From the NCBI RefSeq assembly GCF_006715865.1, contig NZ_VFOA01000001.1, positions 1,922,001 through 1,986,000 on the forward strand: a stretch of 64,000 nucleotides of DNA, in the 5' to 3' direction. This document shows positions 35,378 through 44,059 of the stretch, in pieces. This stretch comes from Cellulomonas sp. SLBN-39 (GTDB lineage: Bacteria; Actinomycetota; Actinomycetes; Actinomycetales; Cellulomonadaceae). The notes under the pieces are model-generated. The model was given only the letters and a program-made list of their open reading frames with translations, was not told where the DNA came from and searched no databases. Position numbers and translations under genes: made by a program. Each line of letters opens with the position of its first letter. The first letter of the stretch is position 1.

Positions 35378-36712
35378 GTGGGCCGCTGGGGCTGGGACGT
35401 GCACGGCGACGGGCGCACCGTCGCACCGGGGGCGGTCGTCGCCCCGGGGGAACGGCTGGCGTGGGGGCGCACCGTCGGGATCGGGATGCAGCACGTCGTC
35501 GCGATGTTCGGCGCGACGTTCCTCGTCCCGCTCATCACGGGGTTCTCGCCGCAGACCACGCTGTTCTTCAGCGCGGTCGGCACGGCGCTGTTCCTGCTGC
35601 TGACGCGCAACCGGCTGCCCAGCTACCTGGGGTCGAGCTTCGCGTTCATCGCACCGATCGGGGCGGCGACGGCGAGCGGCGGGCAGTCGGCCGCGGTGGG
35701 CGGGATCCTCGTCACCGGCCTGGCCCTCGTGGCGGTCGGCGTGGTCGCGCACGTCGCGGGCACCCGGTGGATCGACGCGCTGATGCCGCCGGTCGTCACG
35801 GGCACGATCGTGGCGCTCATCGGCTTCAACCTGGCGCCCGCGGCGTGGGGGTCGTGCACGGACGACGGCTGCACGGGGTTCCGGGCGGCGCCCGTGACGG
35901 GCCTGGTCACCGTGCTGACGATCGTGCTGGTCACGGTCCTGTTCCGCGGCATCCTCGGGCGCCTGTCGATCCTCGTGGGTGTGCTCGTCGGGTACGCGGT
36001 CGCGCTGGTGCGCGGCGAGGTCGACCTGTCGGCCGTGGCGGACGCCCCGCTGGTGGGCCTGCCCACGTTCGTCGCCCCGAGCGTCGACCTCGCGGTCCTG
36101 GGCCTGTTCCTGCCGGTCGTCCTCGTGCTCGTCGCCGAGAACGTGGGCCACGTGAAGTCGGTGGCGGCCATGACGGGCCAGGACCTCGACCCGCTCGTCG
36201 GCCGCGCGCTCATGGCCGACGGCCTGGCGACCACCCTCGCGGGCGTCGGCGGCGGGTCGGGCACGACGACGTACGCGGAGAACATCGGTGTCATGGCCGC
36301 GTCGCGCGTGTACTCCACGGCCGCGTACTGGGTGGCCGCGGCCACGGCGCTGCTGCTGTCGATGTCGCCGCGCTTCGGGGCGGTCGTGGCGACGGTGCCG
36401 GACGGCGTGCTCGGCGGTGCGGCCACGGTGCTCTACGGGATGATCGGGCTGCTCGGCGCGCGGATCTGGGTGCAGAGCAAGGTCGACTTCTCCTCGCCGA
36501 CCAACCTGGTGCCGGCGGCGGTGGCGCTGATCGTCGGCATCGCGGACTACGCGTTCACCGCCGGTGCCCTGGAGTTCCGGGGGATCGCGCTGGGCACCGC
36601 GGCCGCGATCGGCCTGTACCACCTCATGCGGGTGCTGGGCCGGTGGCGCGGGACGACCGAGGAGCCGGCGACGCCCGCGTCCGTGCCCGGTGGCGACGAG
36701 CTGAAGCACTGA
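35378..36712 (+). CDS. NCS2 family uracil/xanthine permease
   Basis: Proton-coupled nucleobase permease (444 residues, 12-14 helices) of the UraA type. Seen: LAWGRTVGIGMQHVVAMFGA at the N-terminus, LPSYLGSSFAFIAPIGAA, the substrate-binding acidic motif VAENVGHVKSVAAMTG, and GGGSGTTTYAENIGVMAASR, which is diagnostic for uracil/purine permeases of this family. The C-terminal tail is cytoplasmic. The GTG start follows AGGGGAG. It is divergent from the GT-C gene; imported base could be uracil, but this cannot be settled here. Confidence 0.93.
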   Translation: MGRWGWDVHGDGRTVAPGAVVAPGERLAWGRTVGIGMQHVVAMFGATFLVPLITGFSPQTTLFFSAVGTALFLLLTRNRLPSYLGSSFAFIAPIGAATASGGQSAAVGGILVTGLALVAVGVVAHVAGTRWIDALMPPVVTGTIVALIGFNLAPAAWGSCTDDGCTGFRAAPVTGLVTVLTIVLVTVLFRGILGRLSILVGVLVGYAVALVRGEVDLSAVADAPLVGLPTFVAPSVDLAVLGLFLPVVLVLVAENVGHVKSVAAMTGQDLDPLVGRALMADGLATTLAGVGGGSGTTTYAENIGVMAASRVYSTAAYWVAAATALLLSMSPRFGAVVATVPDGVLGGAATVLYGMIGLLGARIWVQSKVDFSSPTNLVPAAVALIVGIADYAFTAGALEFRGIALGTAAAIGLYHLMRVLGRWRGTTEEPATPASVPGGDELKH

Positions 36713-36795
36713 GCCGCAGCACCGGGCGGGCGACCCGTGGCGCTGGGCACGGCCCTTGGCGCGGGGCACGGCCCTGCGCCAGGGGTCCGGGCCGG

Positions 36796-37425
36796 TCAGC
36801 CCTCGGCGGCCGCCTCGGTGGGCTCGGCGGTCGGGGTCGCGGTGATCTCCGCGAACGGGCGGCAGCCGGTGACGCCCTCGAGCGGCGTGTTCGCCTCGAG
36901 CGCGACCTCCTCCGGAGCGGCGAGGCGCTCGTACTCGTCGCCGAGCACGAGGTCGACGGTCGCGTCCGTGCGGGCGTCGGGGAACAGCACGGCACCCGGC
37001 ACGTAGGCCAGCAGGGTGTACGCCTGCGCGGTGCCCTCGATGCCGTGGGCGATCCGGGCGACGCCGGCCGTCGGGGCTCCGTTGTCGGTCGCCCCGACCG
37101 TGAAGCTGCGCTCGGCGAGGCTCGCGGCGGTGGCCGCGGCGAGCCCGTTCTGCCCCGAGCCGTTGAGCACGTTGACCGTGATCTGGTCGTTGGGTACCGG
37201 CAGCGCACCCTCGGGCGGGCAGTACGCGTTCACGGGAGCGGCGCTCTCGGTGGGATTCGTCGAGAAGCCACGGTCCAGGAGCGGCAGCGCCAGGTTGTCG
37301 GTGTACACGGCCGCGGCGCCGAGGCCGGCGACCGCGAGCACGGCCAGCAGGACGCCGAAGATGACGGCCTGCCGCTCGTGCATGTGCCGCCGTCTCAGCT
37401 GACGGGCCCGGTCCTGGTCGCTCAT
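36796..37425 (-). CDS. LytR C-terminal domain protein
   Basis: A 209-residue single-pass membrane protein. The cytoplasmic N-terminus is basic (RARQLRRRHMHERQ), followed by one helix (AVIFGVLLAVLAVAGLGAAA) and an extracytoplasmic LytR_C domain with the diagnostic ITVNVLNGSGQNGLAAATA. It ends in a Thr/Ala/Glu-rich tail. LytR_C domains occur in cell-wall assembly proteins, but this small form lacks the LCP catalytic domain. Conserved in actinobacteria next to the following 98-residue gene. Confidence 0.88.
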   Translation of the reverse strand: MSDQDRARQLRRRHMHERQAVIFGVLLAVLAVAGLGAAAVYTDNLALPLLDRGFSTNPTESAAPVNAYCPPEGALPVPNDQITVNVLNGSGQNGLAAATAASLAERSFTVGATDNGAPTAGVARIAHGIEGTAQAYTLLAYVPGAVLFPDARTDATVDLVLGDEYERLAAPEEVALEANTPLEGVTGCRPFAEITATPTAEPTEAAAEG

Positions 37426-37461
37426 GCGTCTCCCCCGCTCACACGCTGGTCCTGCAGGTCG

Positions 37462-37758
37462 TCACGGCACCACCAGGACGCGTGCGTGCAGCAGCGCGCG
37501 CTGGTGCAGCGCCGCGCGCACCGCGCGGTGCAGCCCGTCCTCGAGGTAGAGCACGCCCTTGTGCTCCACGACGTGGGCGAACAGGTCGCCGTAGAAGGTC
37601 GAGTCCTCGGCGAGCAGGGCGTCCAGGTGCAGCGTCACCTTGGTGGTGACGAGCTCGTCCAGCCGGACCTGCCGCGGAGGGACGGTGGCCCACTGGGCGG
37701 GCGTCACGAGCCCGTGGTCCGGGTACGGGCGCCCGTCGCCCACCGCCTTGAAGATCAC
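37462..37758 (-). CDS. Conserved actinobacterial protein, VapB-antitoxin-like annotation
   Basis: A 98-residue protein beginning with GTG and reading VIFKAVGDGRPYPDHG, then PPRQVRLDELVTTKVTLHL, then FAHVVEHKGVLYLEDGLHRA. Actinobacterial relatives with this same pattern are, as I recall, often labelled VapB-family antitoxins, but no VapC-like PIN gene is nearby. The motif YLEDGLHRAVRAALHQR instead looks like a ParB-type substrate loop. Its steady position beside the LytR_C gene (36-base gap) suggests a housekeeping, perhaps envelope-linked, role. Confidence 0.7.
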   Translation of the reverse strand: MIFKAVGDGRPYPDHGLVTPAQWATVPPRQVRLDELVTTKVTLHLDALLAEDSTFYGDLFAHVVEHKGVLYLEDGLHRAVRAALHQRALLHARVLVVP

Positions 37759-37910
37759 GGGCCGAGTCTAGGGGGTCGCGCGGCGCGGGGGGCCGGACGT
37801 CCGGCGCGCGAGGCCCCTGCCCGCCGTCCCCGCCCGACCGGGTCCTCGGCCACGACCTGCGGGGACGTCATCGTCGTCGTCCAGGTGGTTGACGCGGGCC
37901 GTGACCGGAC

Positions 37911-37927
37911 GTTTGAATCGATCAAAC
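37911..37927 (+). promoter_or_regulatory. LacI-type operator upstream of the PL11 lyase
   Basis: GTTTGA, spacer ATCGA, TCAAAC: a perfect palindrome with TCGAT at its middle, 98 bases before the lyase start. The form matches LacI-family operators (central CG flanked by AT-rich half-sites) that control rhamnose or pectin genes. The G+C drop here is sharp. The regulator gene is not in the window. Confidence 0.65.
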
Positions 37928-38024
37928 CGGACGGGAGAGCGTATTCCAACGACGGCTGCGCCCCGTGCCGCGTCACCGACGACGCCGCGCGCGCCCCGAC
38001 CGGCCGACGGAGAGGGATTCGACG

Positions 38025-40610
38025 ATGAGTCTGCGCAGTCCGGCACGCCCGCTCGTCCTCCCCGCGGTGCTCTGCACCACGGCGCTCGCACTCACCGGCC
38101 TCGCGGCCCCGGCCTCGGCGGGCGGCGGTGCCCACGGCCCCGGTGCCGGCCTGGGGGCCGTCCAGCTCGAACGGCTCGACCGCGGCCTGGTCGCGGTCGC
38201 CACGTCCGACGGCGTCTTCCTGTCCTGGCGCCTGCTCGCGCCGGAGGTCACCGGCGCCACGGCCACCACGCAGACCGGGCCGCAGTTCGTCGTCCGCCGC
38301 GACGGCGAGCCGATCGGCACCGTCGAGGGCGCGACCAACCTGCTCGACGCCGAGGGCACCACCGACGCCAGCTACACGGTGGCCGCGGTCGTCGACGGCG
38401 TCGAGGTCGACGTCAGCGAACCGGTGACGCCGTGGGGCGACGGGCACCTCGACCTGCCCCTGAGCAAGCCCGCCGACGGCGTCACGCCGGCCGGCGAGGC
38501 CTACACGTACTCCGCCAACGACATGAGCGTCGGCGACCTCGACGGCGACGGACGGTACGAGTACGTCGTCAAGTGGGACCCGTCGAACTCCAAGGACGTC
38601 TCCCAGATCGGCTACACAGGGAACGTCTACCTCGACGCGTACGAGCTCGACGGCACGCAGCTGTGGCGCATCGACCTGGGCGTGAACATCCGCGCCGGCG
38701 CCCACTACACGCAGTTCCCGGTGGCCGACTACGACGGCGACGGCACCGCCGAGCTCATGGTGAAGACGGCGCCCGGCACGACGATCACCCGCTACCGGGC
38801 CGACGGCTCCGTGCGCAGCACGCGGCCCGTGACGCTGCCGCGCGACGACGTGCGCGCCGGCGTCACCCACGCGGACGACTACCGGCTCAGCCGCGAGGGC
38901 TACTACGAGCACGTCGTGGAGATGTTCCGCGGCTGGGCGGACCGTGAGGAGGTCGTCTCCGGGCAGTGGCCCGCCACGCTCGAGGAGGCCTTCGGCATCG
39001 AGCCGCGGTACGACTACCCGCTCTCCGACGCGGATGCCCGCGCCGTCGCGGACTACTTCATGGACGTCTACGCCCCGTCCCGCAGCGCGCGCAACGTGCT
39101 GCGGAACTTCGAGGGGTTCATCGTCGACGGGCCCGAGTACCTGACCGTGGTGGGCGGCGACGGCCGCGAGCTGCAGACCGTCGACTACACGCCCGGGCGC
39201 ACCGACGACGGCCTGCTGTGGGGCGACTACGCCATGGCGCGCATCGAGCCCGGCAACCGCGTCGACCGGTTCCTCGCCGGGACCGCGTACCTCGACGGCG
39301 AGCGGCCCTCGGCGGTCTTCGCCCGCGGCTACTACACGCGCACGACCCTGGTCGCCTACGACTGGGACGGCACCAAGCTCCGGGAGCGCTGGTCCGTCGA
39401 CTCCGGCTGGACGCCGATGACCAACCCGTTCAACGACGGCCCGCACGGGCGCGACGGCACGGACCCCGAGTTCGGCACCCTCACCACCCAGGGCTTCCAC
39501 TCGTTCTCCGTGGCCGACGTCGACGCCGACGGCCGCCAGGAGGTCGTGTACGGCTCGGCGACGATCGACGACGACGGCTCGCTGCTGTACTCGTCGTTCG
39601 CGACGATGCCGCCGGGGTCCGCGACCCCCGGCGAGGAGGCGCGGCTGGGTCACGGCGACGCCATGCACGTGACCGACATCGACCCCGCCCGTCCGGGCCT
39701 GGAGGTCTTCACCGTGCACGAGGGCGGCACCTACGCGCCGTACGGCATGGCGATGCGCGACGCCGCCACCGGCGAGACCCTGTTCGGCGTCTACTCCGGC
39801 CGTGACACCGGGCGCGGCATGGTCGGCGACGTCCGCCCCGACGTGCCGGGCCTCGAGGCCTGGGCGTCCCTGCCCGGCGGCTCCGACGCGTCCGGGCTCT
39901 ACTCGGCCGACGGGCGCGTCCTGCAGCCGACCATCCCCGGCACGAACATGAGCATCCGCTGGGCCGCCGACGGCACGACGCAGATCGTCAACGGCTCCGG
40001 CGCCGCGACGCCGACGATCGACGACGCCACCCGCGGCACCCTGCTCACCGCGACGGGCGCGCTCACGAACAACGGCACCAAGGGCAACCCGTCGCTCGTC
40101 GCGGACGTCCTCGGCGACTGGCGTGAGGAGCTCTTCGTCCGCACCGCCGACTCCTCGGCGATCCGCGTCCACCTCTCGACCGAGGTCACCGACCGCGGGC
40201 TGGTGACGCTCATGCACGACCCGCAGTACCGGGCCGAGGTCGCCCGCCAGCAGACGACCTACAACCAGCCCGCGTACCCGGGCTTCTACCTCGCCTCGGA
40301 CACCGACATGACCACGGTCCCCGTGGCGCAGGCGTGGCTGCCCGGCTCCGTCGGTGCGCTGCGCGAGACGTTCGACGGCCTCGTGCGGTCGAAGGACCTC
40401 CAGGGCCTCGTGGTGGTCGAGGGGAAGGTCGCGCTGGCGGCGGCGCAGGAGGCTGCCGACCGGGGTGACGAGAGGGCGCTGGTGCGCACCCTGGACCGGT
40501 TCGCCGACCGCGTCTCCACGATGCGCGACTCCCGCGTCTCGAAGGCCACACCCCAGGCCCGTACGACCCTGACCACGGCGATCACCCGGATCACGACCCC
40601 CCTGGGCTGA
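38025..40610 (+). CDS. Secreted rhamnogalacturonan lyase, PL11, with C-terminal FIMAH-like domain
   Basis: Extracellular polysaccharide lyase (861 residues) that cleaves the rhamnogalacturonan-I backbone of pectin by beta-elimination. A Sec signal peptide covers residues 1-34 (LCTTALALTGLAAPASA). The PL11 eight-bladed propeller includes several calcium sites of the DxDGDG type (DLDGDGRYE, DYDGDGTAE, DVDADGRQE). Typical blocks are PFNDGPHGRDGTDPEFGTL and FHSFSVADVDADG. The end (~785-861, beginning RETFDGLVRSKDLQGLVVVE) is a helical FIMAH-like domain found on secreted carbohydrate enzymes. ATG 38025 with GGAGAGG upstream. A LacI-type operator lies about 100 bases upstream. Confidence 0.92.
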   Translation: MSLRSPARPLVLPAVLCTTALALTGLAAPASAGGGAHGPGAGLGAVQLERLDRGLVAVATSDGVFLSWRLLAPEVTGATATTQTGPQFVVRRDGEPIGTVEGATNLLDAEGTTDASYTVAAVVDGVEVDVSEPVTPWGDGHLDLPLSKPADGVTPAGEAYTYSANDMSVGDLDGDGRYEYVVKWDPSNSKDVSQIGYTGNVYLDAYELDGTQLWRIDLGVNIRAGAHYTQFPVADYDGDGTAELMVKTAPGTTITRYRADGSVRSTRPVTLPRDDVRAGVTHADDYRLSREGYYEHVVEMFRGWADREEVVSGQWPATLEEAFGIEPRYDYPLSDADARAVADYFMDVYAPSRSARNVLRNFEGFIVDGPEYLTVVGGDGRELQTVDYTPGRTDDGLLWGDYAMARIEPGNRVDRFLAGTAYLDGERPSAVFARGYYTRTTLVAYDWDGTKLRERWSVDSGWTPMTNPFNDGPHGRDGTDPEFGTLTTQGFHSFSVADVDADGRQEVVYGSATIDDDGSLLYSSFATMPPGSATPGEEARLGHGDAMHVTDIDPARPGLEVFTVHEGGTYAPYGMAMRDAATGETLFGVYSGRDTGRGMVGDVRPDVPGLEAWASLPGGSDASGLYSADGRVLQPTIPGTNMSIRWAADGTTQIVNGSGAATPTIDDATRGTLLTATGALTNNGTKGNPSLVADVLGDWREELFVRTADSSAIRVHLSTEVTDRGLVTLMHDPQYRAEVARQQTTYNQPAYPGFYLASDTDMTTVPVAQAWLPGSVGALRETFDGLVRSKDLQGLVVVEGKVALAAAQEAADRGDERALVRTLDRFADRVSTMRDSRVSKATPQARTTLTTAITRITTPLG

Positions 40611-40636
40611 CGGAGGGCGGCGGACCGCCGCCTGCC

Positions 40637-40693
40637 GACCCCGTCATCCGTGAGGCCCCGCCGATGCAGGCCGTCACGGATGACGGGGTCGGC
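40637..40693. repeat. 57-bp palindromic element, copy B1
   Basis: The arms GCCGACCCCGTCATCCGTGA (40634-40653) and TCACGGATGACGGGGTCGGC (40674-40693) are a perfect 20-bp inverted repeat around a 20-base loop. This is the cleanest copy of the element family. It lies 26 bases after the PL11 lyase stop, between convergent genes. Confidence 0.85.
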
Positions 40694-40720
40694 CGCTCGG
40701 GTGGCCCCGCCCCGACCGGT

Positions 40721-40777
40721 GAGCCCGTCATCGGTGGCGCCTCGTGGATGCCGGGCGTCAGGGATCACGGGGTCGGC
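40721..40777. repeat. 57-bp palindromic element, copy B2 (degenerate)
   Basis: It begins GAGCCCGTCATCGGTGG and ends GGGATCACGGGGTCGGC, and is exactly 57 bases long. It starts 27 bases after copy B1. It resembles copy C2 (53654-53710) more than B1, especially in the segment ATCGGTGG followed by GC-rich loop, so tandem pairs of two subtypes recur. Confidence 0.75.
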
Positions 40778-40834
40778 GGCCGGCGGAAGGAGCTGGCGCC
40801 GGGGGCGTGTCGGACCGGGGGCCCGGGGAAAGGC

Positions 40835-40870
40835 GAAGGGCGCCGCGACCCGGAGGTCGCGGCGCCCTTC
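40835..40870 (-). terminator. Terminator of cspA
   Basis: GAAGGGCGCCGCGACC, loop CGGA, GGTCGCGGCGCCCTTC: a perfect 16-bp stem 16 bases past the cspA stop on the minus strand. Confidence 0.85.
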
Positions 40871-40886
40871 GTGGCGCTGGTGTCGC

Positions 40887-41090
40887 TCAGGCAGGCGCGA
40901 CGTTCGACGCCTGCGGGCCCTTGGGGCCCTGCTGGACGTCGAAGGACACACGCTGGTCCTCCTCGAGCGAGCGGTAGCCGCTCGACTGGATGGCCGAGTA
41001 GTGGACGAAGACGTCCGGGCCGCCGTCCTCGGGGGCGATGAAGCCGAAGCCCTTCTCAGCGTTGAACCACTTCACGATGCCGTTGGGCAT
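40887..41090 (-). CDS. cspA: Cold-shock protein, CspA family
   Basis: A 67-residue single-domain nucleic-acid chaperone. Both RNA-binding motifs are intact: [11 protein letters not shown] (RNP1) and VFVHYSAIQ (RNP2). The N-terminus is [15 protein letters not shown]. The ribosome binding site GAGGAGA stands three bases from ATG (GAGGAGAATGACATG). The ~245-base region upstream to the next gene is long enough for the structured 5' leader usual for cold-shock mRNAs, and a strong terminator follows. Confidence 0.95.
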   Translation of the reverse strand: MPNGIVKWFNAEKGFGFIAPEDGGPDVFVHYSAIQSSGYRSLEEDQRVSFDVQQGPKGPQASNVAPA

Positions 41091-41338
41091 GTCATTCTCC
41101 TCATGCGGTGTACTGCGGACCCGACGACCGGGACCGGTGAATCACGGTGGTCGTCGTCCGCTCCGGAGAACGTATGCCCGCCCGCCACGAGGGCGGTCGG
41201 ACCGACAAGCGATGCACTGCGACTACGTGCCCCACCCTAGCGGCATTTCGGCGCGCGCCAGAAGTGGCGAGAAGGTCACGGTGAGGTCACGACTCGCCGT
41301 GGTGCGGTTGCGGCTGCACCAGGACGCTCGGGCCCTGG

Positions 41339-42001
41339 TCAGCGGGCCGCCCCGGCGCGCTCCGCACGGTCGCGGATGCCGCGCAGCATCTTCTCGGACA
41401 TCACGGTGCTGGCCACGCTGGCGATCTCCGTCACCACCTTCGCCGCCGTGCCGGCGCGCACGTACCTCTCGCGCACGACGAGCCGTGTGCCGCCACCCGG
41501 CGCGGCGCGCAGCACGAACGCCCACGTGAACCCGTACGGCGGCTGCTGCTCGCCCGGGGCGGCGTTGCCCTCCAGCACGAGGGCGCGCCCGGGCTCGACG
41601 ACGGCGACCCGCAGGACGAGGTCCGGGTGCAGCGCGACCGCGTCGCCGACGCGGACGGTCTGCCACGCGGGCTCGACCCGGTCCGCGGACCGCACGCCGC
41701 AGCCGACGAGGTTCTCGAGCGCGTCGTAGGAGTAGAAGCCGCCGCGGTCGGCGCCGATCTGCGCGACCCACGGCCACACGACGTCCGCGGGGGCGCGCAC
41801 CGTGATCGCCCGCGTCGCGACGAGGTCGGCCGACGGGGTGCGGTCGTCGCCGGGCAGCGTGGCGTCGAGCTCGGCCTCCGTGGCGCCCAGGTGCAGCGCC
41901 CAGGTCCGCAGCACGGGCAGCCCGGCGAGCCCGGCGAGGAGCAGGCCCAGCGCGACCTCCCCGGCGGTCGGCAGGGGGATCGACACGCGGCGTCGGCTCA
42001 C
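41339..42001 (-). CDS. SRPBCC domain protein with N-terminal membrane helix
   Basis: A 220-residue protein. An N-terminal hydrophobic helix (VALGLLLAGLAGLPVLRTW) is followed by a START/SRPBCC ligand-binding fold: RAITVRAPADVVWPWVAQIG, RGGFYSYDALENLVGCGVRS, then APGEQQPPYGFTWAFVLRAA. The motif APxDVVWPWxxQxGxxRGGFYSYD is the usual form of this SRPBCC subgroup, thought to bind lipophilic ligands. GTG start at 42001. Not obviously coupled to its neighbours; the dinB terminator precedes it. Confidence 0.8.
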   Translation of the reverse strand: MSRRRVSIPLPTAGEVALGLLLAGLAGLPVLRTWALHLGATEAELDATLPGDDRTPSADLVATRAITVRAPADVVWPWVAQIGADRGGFYSYDALENLVGCGVRSADRVEPAWQTVRVGDAVALHPDLVLRVAVVEPGRALVLEGNAAPGEQQPPYGFTWAFVLRAAPGGGTRLVVRERYVRAGTAAKVVTEIASVASTVMSEKMLRGIRDRAERAGAAR

Positions 42002-42028
42002 GCGCCCACCCCATCACGTCCGCCCCCG

Positions 42029-42060
42029 TGCCGGGCAGGGTCCTCGGTCCCTGCCCGGCA
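42029..42060 (-). terminator. Terminator after the DinB gene
   Basis: TGCCGGGCAGGG, eight-base loop, CCCTGCCCGGCA: a perfect 12-bp stem 13 bases past the stop on the minus strand. Confidence 0.8.
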
Positions 42061-42073
42061 ACCGTGCGGCGCC

Positions 42074-42583
42074 TCAGGCGGTGCGGTCGAGGACGCCGCG
42101 CAGGTAGGCGGCCTGGCCGGCGTGCTCCAGGTCGTCCGCGAGGACGCTGACCAGGCGCACGCCCAGCGTGACGGGCGGGTCCCAGCCGGGGTCGACCACG
42201 ACGTCGAGGTCGTCGTCCGTCAGGCGCGCCAGGTACGCCAGGGTCTGCGCGGTCGCGGCCCGCAGGTAGTCGAGCAGGAGCGGTGCGGGGGCGGCGACGC
42301 GGGCGACGTCGTCGGGGGTCTGACCGTAGCCGTGCGCGTCGTCGTCGAACGGCAGGTCGAAGCGGCGTGCCCAGCCCTGCGCGGTCCACACCTGCTCGAC
42401 ACCGGCGAGGGGCGCGACCTGGGCGTCCTGCACGCGGGCGATGTGCCAGGCGAGCCACGCGAGGGTGTTGGCCTCCGGGTCGGGCCGGCGCACGAGGAGC
42501 GCGTCGTCGGCGCCGTCGAGCGCGGCGGTGACGAGCTCCTCGATGCGTCCGAAGCCGTCGGCGAGCACGTGCCTGGCCTGCAT
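42074..42583 (-). CDS. DinB/DUF664 family protein
   Basis: A 169-residue four-helix protein of the DinB superfamily, whose members bind a metal with three histidines and often act as thiol-dependent transferases with mycothiol. Seen: EANTLAWLAWHIARVQDAQV (first His in HIARV), FDDDAHGYGQTPDDVARV, and the last His in LADDLEHAGQAAYLRGVL. ATG 42583. It stands divergent to the padR regulator and might be controlled by the operators between them. Confidence 0.85.
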   Translation of the reverse strand: MQARHVLADGFGRIEELVTAALDGADDALLVRRPDPEANTLAWLAWHIARVQDAQVAPLAGVEQVWTAQGWARRFDLPFDDDAHGYGQTPDDVARVAAPAPLLLDYLRAATAQTLAYLARLTDDDLDVVVDPGWDPPVTLGVRLVSVLADDLEHAGQAAYLRGVLDRTA

Positions 42584-42667
42584 GGCGTGGTCCCTCCTGC
42601 CCGGGCGCCCGGACGGCGCCGCCGCGTCCGACGCTAGGCACGCCGCGACGTCGGCGCGCGGCGAGGG

Positions 42668-42719
42668 TTGACGGTGTGCGGTAGTTACCCGGTAATCTCG
42701 ATGGTAGTTACCGAGTAAC
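42668..42719 (+). promoter_or_regulatory. padR promoter with two operators
   Basis: A -35 like TTGACG (42668-42673) and a -10 like TAATCT (42693-42698) are overlapped by TTACC-C-GGTAA (42685-42695). A second dyad, GTTAC-CGA-GTAAC (42707-42719), lies just downstream of the -10. Both belong to a GGTAGTTACC direct repeat 24 bases apart. This fits autorepression by the PadR protein encoded 13 bases further on; it would also control the ABC genes. Confidence 0.75.
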
Positions 42720-42731
42720 CCAGGGGGTTCG

Positions 42732-43331
42732 ATGACCGTCCGGAACGGCGTCCTCGCGCTGCTCGCCGAGCAGCCCATGCACGCGTACCAGCTCAAGCAG
42801 CAGTTCGAGCAGCGCACCGGCGGCACCTGGCCGCTCAACATCGGCCAGGTCTGGACCACCGTGCACCGCCTCGTCCGCGACGGCCTCGTCGAGCCGCTGC
42901 CCGCCGACGAGCAGCCCGACGCCGAGCACTTCCGCCTCACGGCCGACGGGCGCGCCGAGGCCGCGGCCTGGTGGGCCCGGCCCGTCGACCGCGGCGCCCC
43001 GGCCCGCGACGAGCTCGTCATCAAGGTCGCCCTCGCCGTGACCGCGCCCGGTGTCGACGTGCAGGACGTCATCCAGCACCAGCGCCGCGAGTCGATGCGC
43101 GTGCTGCACGAGTACACCCGCCTCAAGAGCACCGACGGCGCCGACGACCTCGCCTGGTCCCTCGTGCTCGACCACCTCGTCTTCGCCGCCGAGGCGGAGG
43201 TGCGCTGGCTCGACCACGTCGAGTCACGGGCGTCCCGGGCCGCGTCGGAGGGACGCGCGCCCGGGACGTCGGACGTGGCGGACGCGCCGCGGCCGGCTGC
43301 CCGCCGCGCCCCCGCGGGCGGCACCCGATGA
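42732..43331 (+). CDS. PadR family transcriptional regulator
   Basis: A 199-residue dimeric repressor. The winged helix is MTVRNGVLALLAEQPMHAYQ with INxGQVWTTVHRLVRDGLVE-type recognition (NIGQVWTTVHRLVRDGLVE), followed by a wing ending in HFRLTADGRAEAA. The C-terminal Vir_act_alpha domain (~95-175) mediates dimerisation. The tail is Arg/Ala-rich. First gene of an operon with ABC ATPase and FtsX permease; its stop overlaps the ATPase start (ATGA). PadR repressors beside ABC exporters commonly release on binding a drug or peptide. AGGGGG lies five bases before the ATG. Confidence 0.93.
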   Translation: MTVRNGVLALLAEQPMHAYQLKQQFEQRTGGTWPLNIGQVWTTVHRLVRDGLVEPLPADEQPDAEHFRLTADGRAEAAAWWARPVDRGAPARDELVIKVALAVTAPGVDVQDVIQHQRRESMRVLHEYTRLKSTDGADDLAWSLVLDHLVFAAEAEVRWLDHVESRASRAASEGRAPGTSDVADAPRPAARRAPAGGTR

Positions 43332-44059
43332 GCGCCCACCCCGTCCTCGTCGCCCTGCGCGGTGTCGGTCGTGTCCACGGCACCGGCCCCGCGGCCGTGC
43401 GCGCCCTGCGAGGCGTCGACCTCGAGGTGCACGCCGGCGAGCTCGTCGCCGTCATGGGACCCTCCGGCTCCGGCAAGTCCACGCTCCTCAACGTCGCGGG
43501 CGCCCTCGACACCCCCACCTCGGGCCGGGTCGTGATCGACGGGGAGGACGTCACCGCCTTCGACGAGCGGCGCCGCGCCGCCCTGCGCCGTCGCGCCGTC
43601 GGGTTCGTCTTCCAGGACCTCAACCTCGTGCCCGCCCTGACCGTCGCGGAGAACGTCGCCCTGCCGCGCGAGCTCGACGGCGTCGCACCCCGTCCGGCCC
43701 GCGCCGAGGCCCTCGCCGCGCTCGACGAGGTCGGCACCGCCGCGCTGGCGGACCGCTACCCCGACGACCTGTCCGGCGGGCAGCGCCAGCGCGTCGCGAT
43801 CGCACGCGCCCTCATCGGCCCGCGGCGGGTCGTGCTCGCCGACGAGCCGACCGGGGCGCTCGACTCCGCGACCGGCGAGGAGGTCATGCGCGTGCTCCGC
43901 CGCCGCATCGACGCCGGGTCCGCGGGGCTGCTCGTCACGCACGAGCCCCGCTTCGCCGCATGGGCGGACCGCACCGTGTTCCTGCGCGACGGCGTGCTCG
44001 TCGACGGCACCGGAACCGCGGGCGGCCCCGAGGTGCTCCTCGGTGCGGTGCACCGATGA
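43328..44059 (+). CDS. ABC transporter ATP-binding protein, MacB/LolD type
   Basis: A 243-residue ATPase pairing with the FtsX-type permease that follows. Walker A GPSGSGKST (~44-52), Q-loop FVFQDLNL, signature LSGGQRQR, Walker B VVLADEPTGALD and switch His VTHEPRF are all intact. The EPTGALDS form is typical of the MacB/LolD/FtsE group, which works by mechanotransmission rather than transport through a channel. ATG 43328 overlaps the padR stop, and its own stop overlaps the permease start (ATGA). Confidence 0.95.
   Translation: MSAHPVLVALRGVGRVHGTGPAAVRALRGVDLEVHAGELVAVMGPSGSGKSTLLNVAGALDTPTSGRVVIDGEDVTAFDERRRAALRRRAVGFVFQDLNLVPALTVAENVALPRELDGVAPRPARAEALAALDEVGTAALADRYPDDLSGGQRQRVAIARALIGPRRVVLADEPTGALDSATGEEVMRVLRRRIDAGSAGLLVTHEPRFAAWADRTVFLRDGVLVDGTGTAGGPEVLLGAVHR

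Noticed and set aside
33851..36769. Upstream extension of the GT-C gene to 972 codons
   Set aside because: Beyond 35194 it lies antisense to the NCS2 permease and is Arg/Gln/His-rich.
37462..37758. Complete VapBC toxin-antitoxin system
   Set aside because: Only a VapB-like label from memory; no PIN-domain toxin gene is adjacent.
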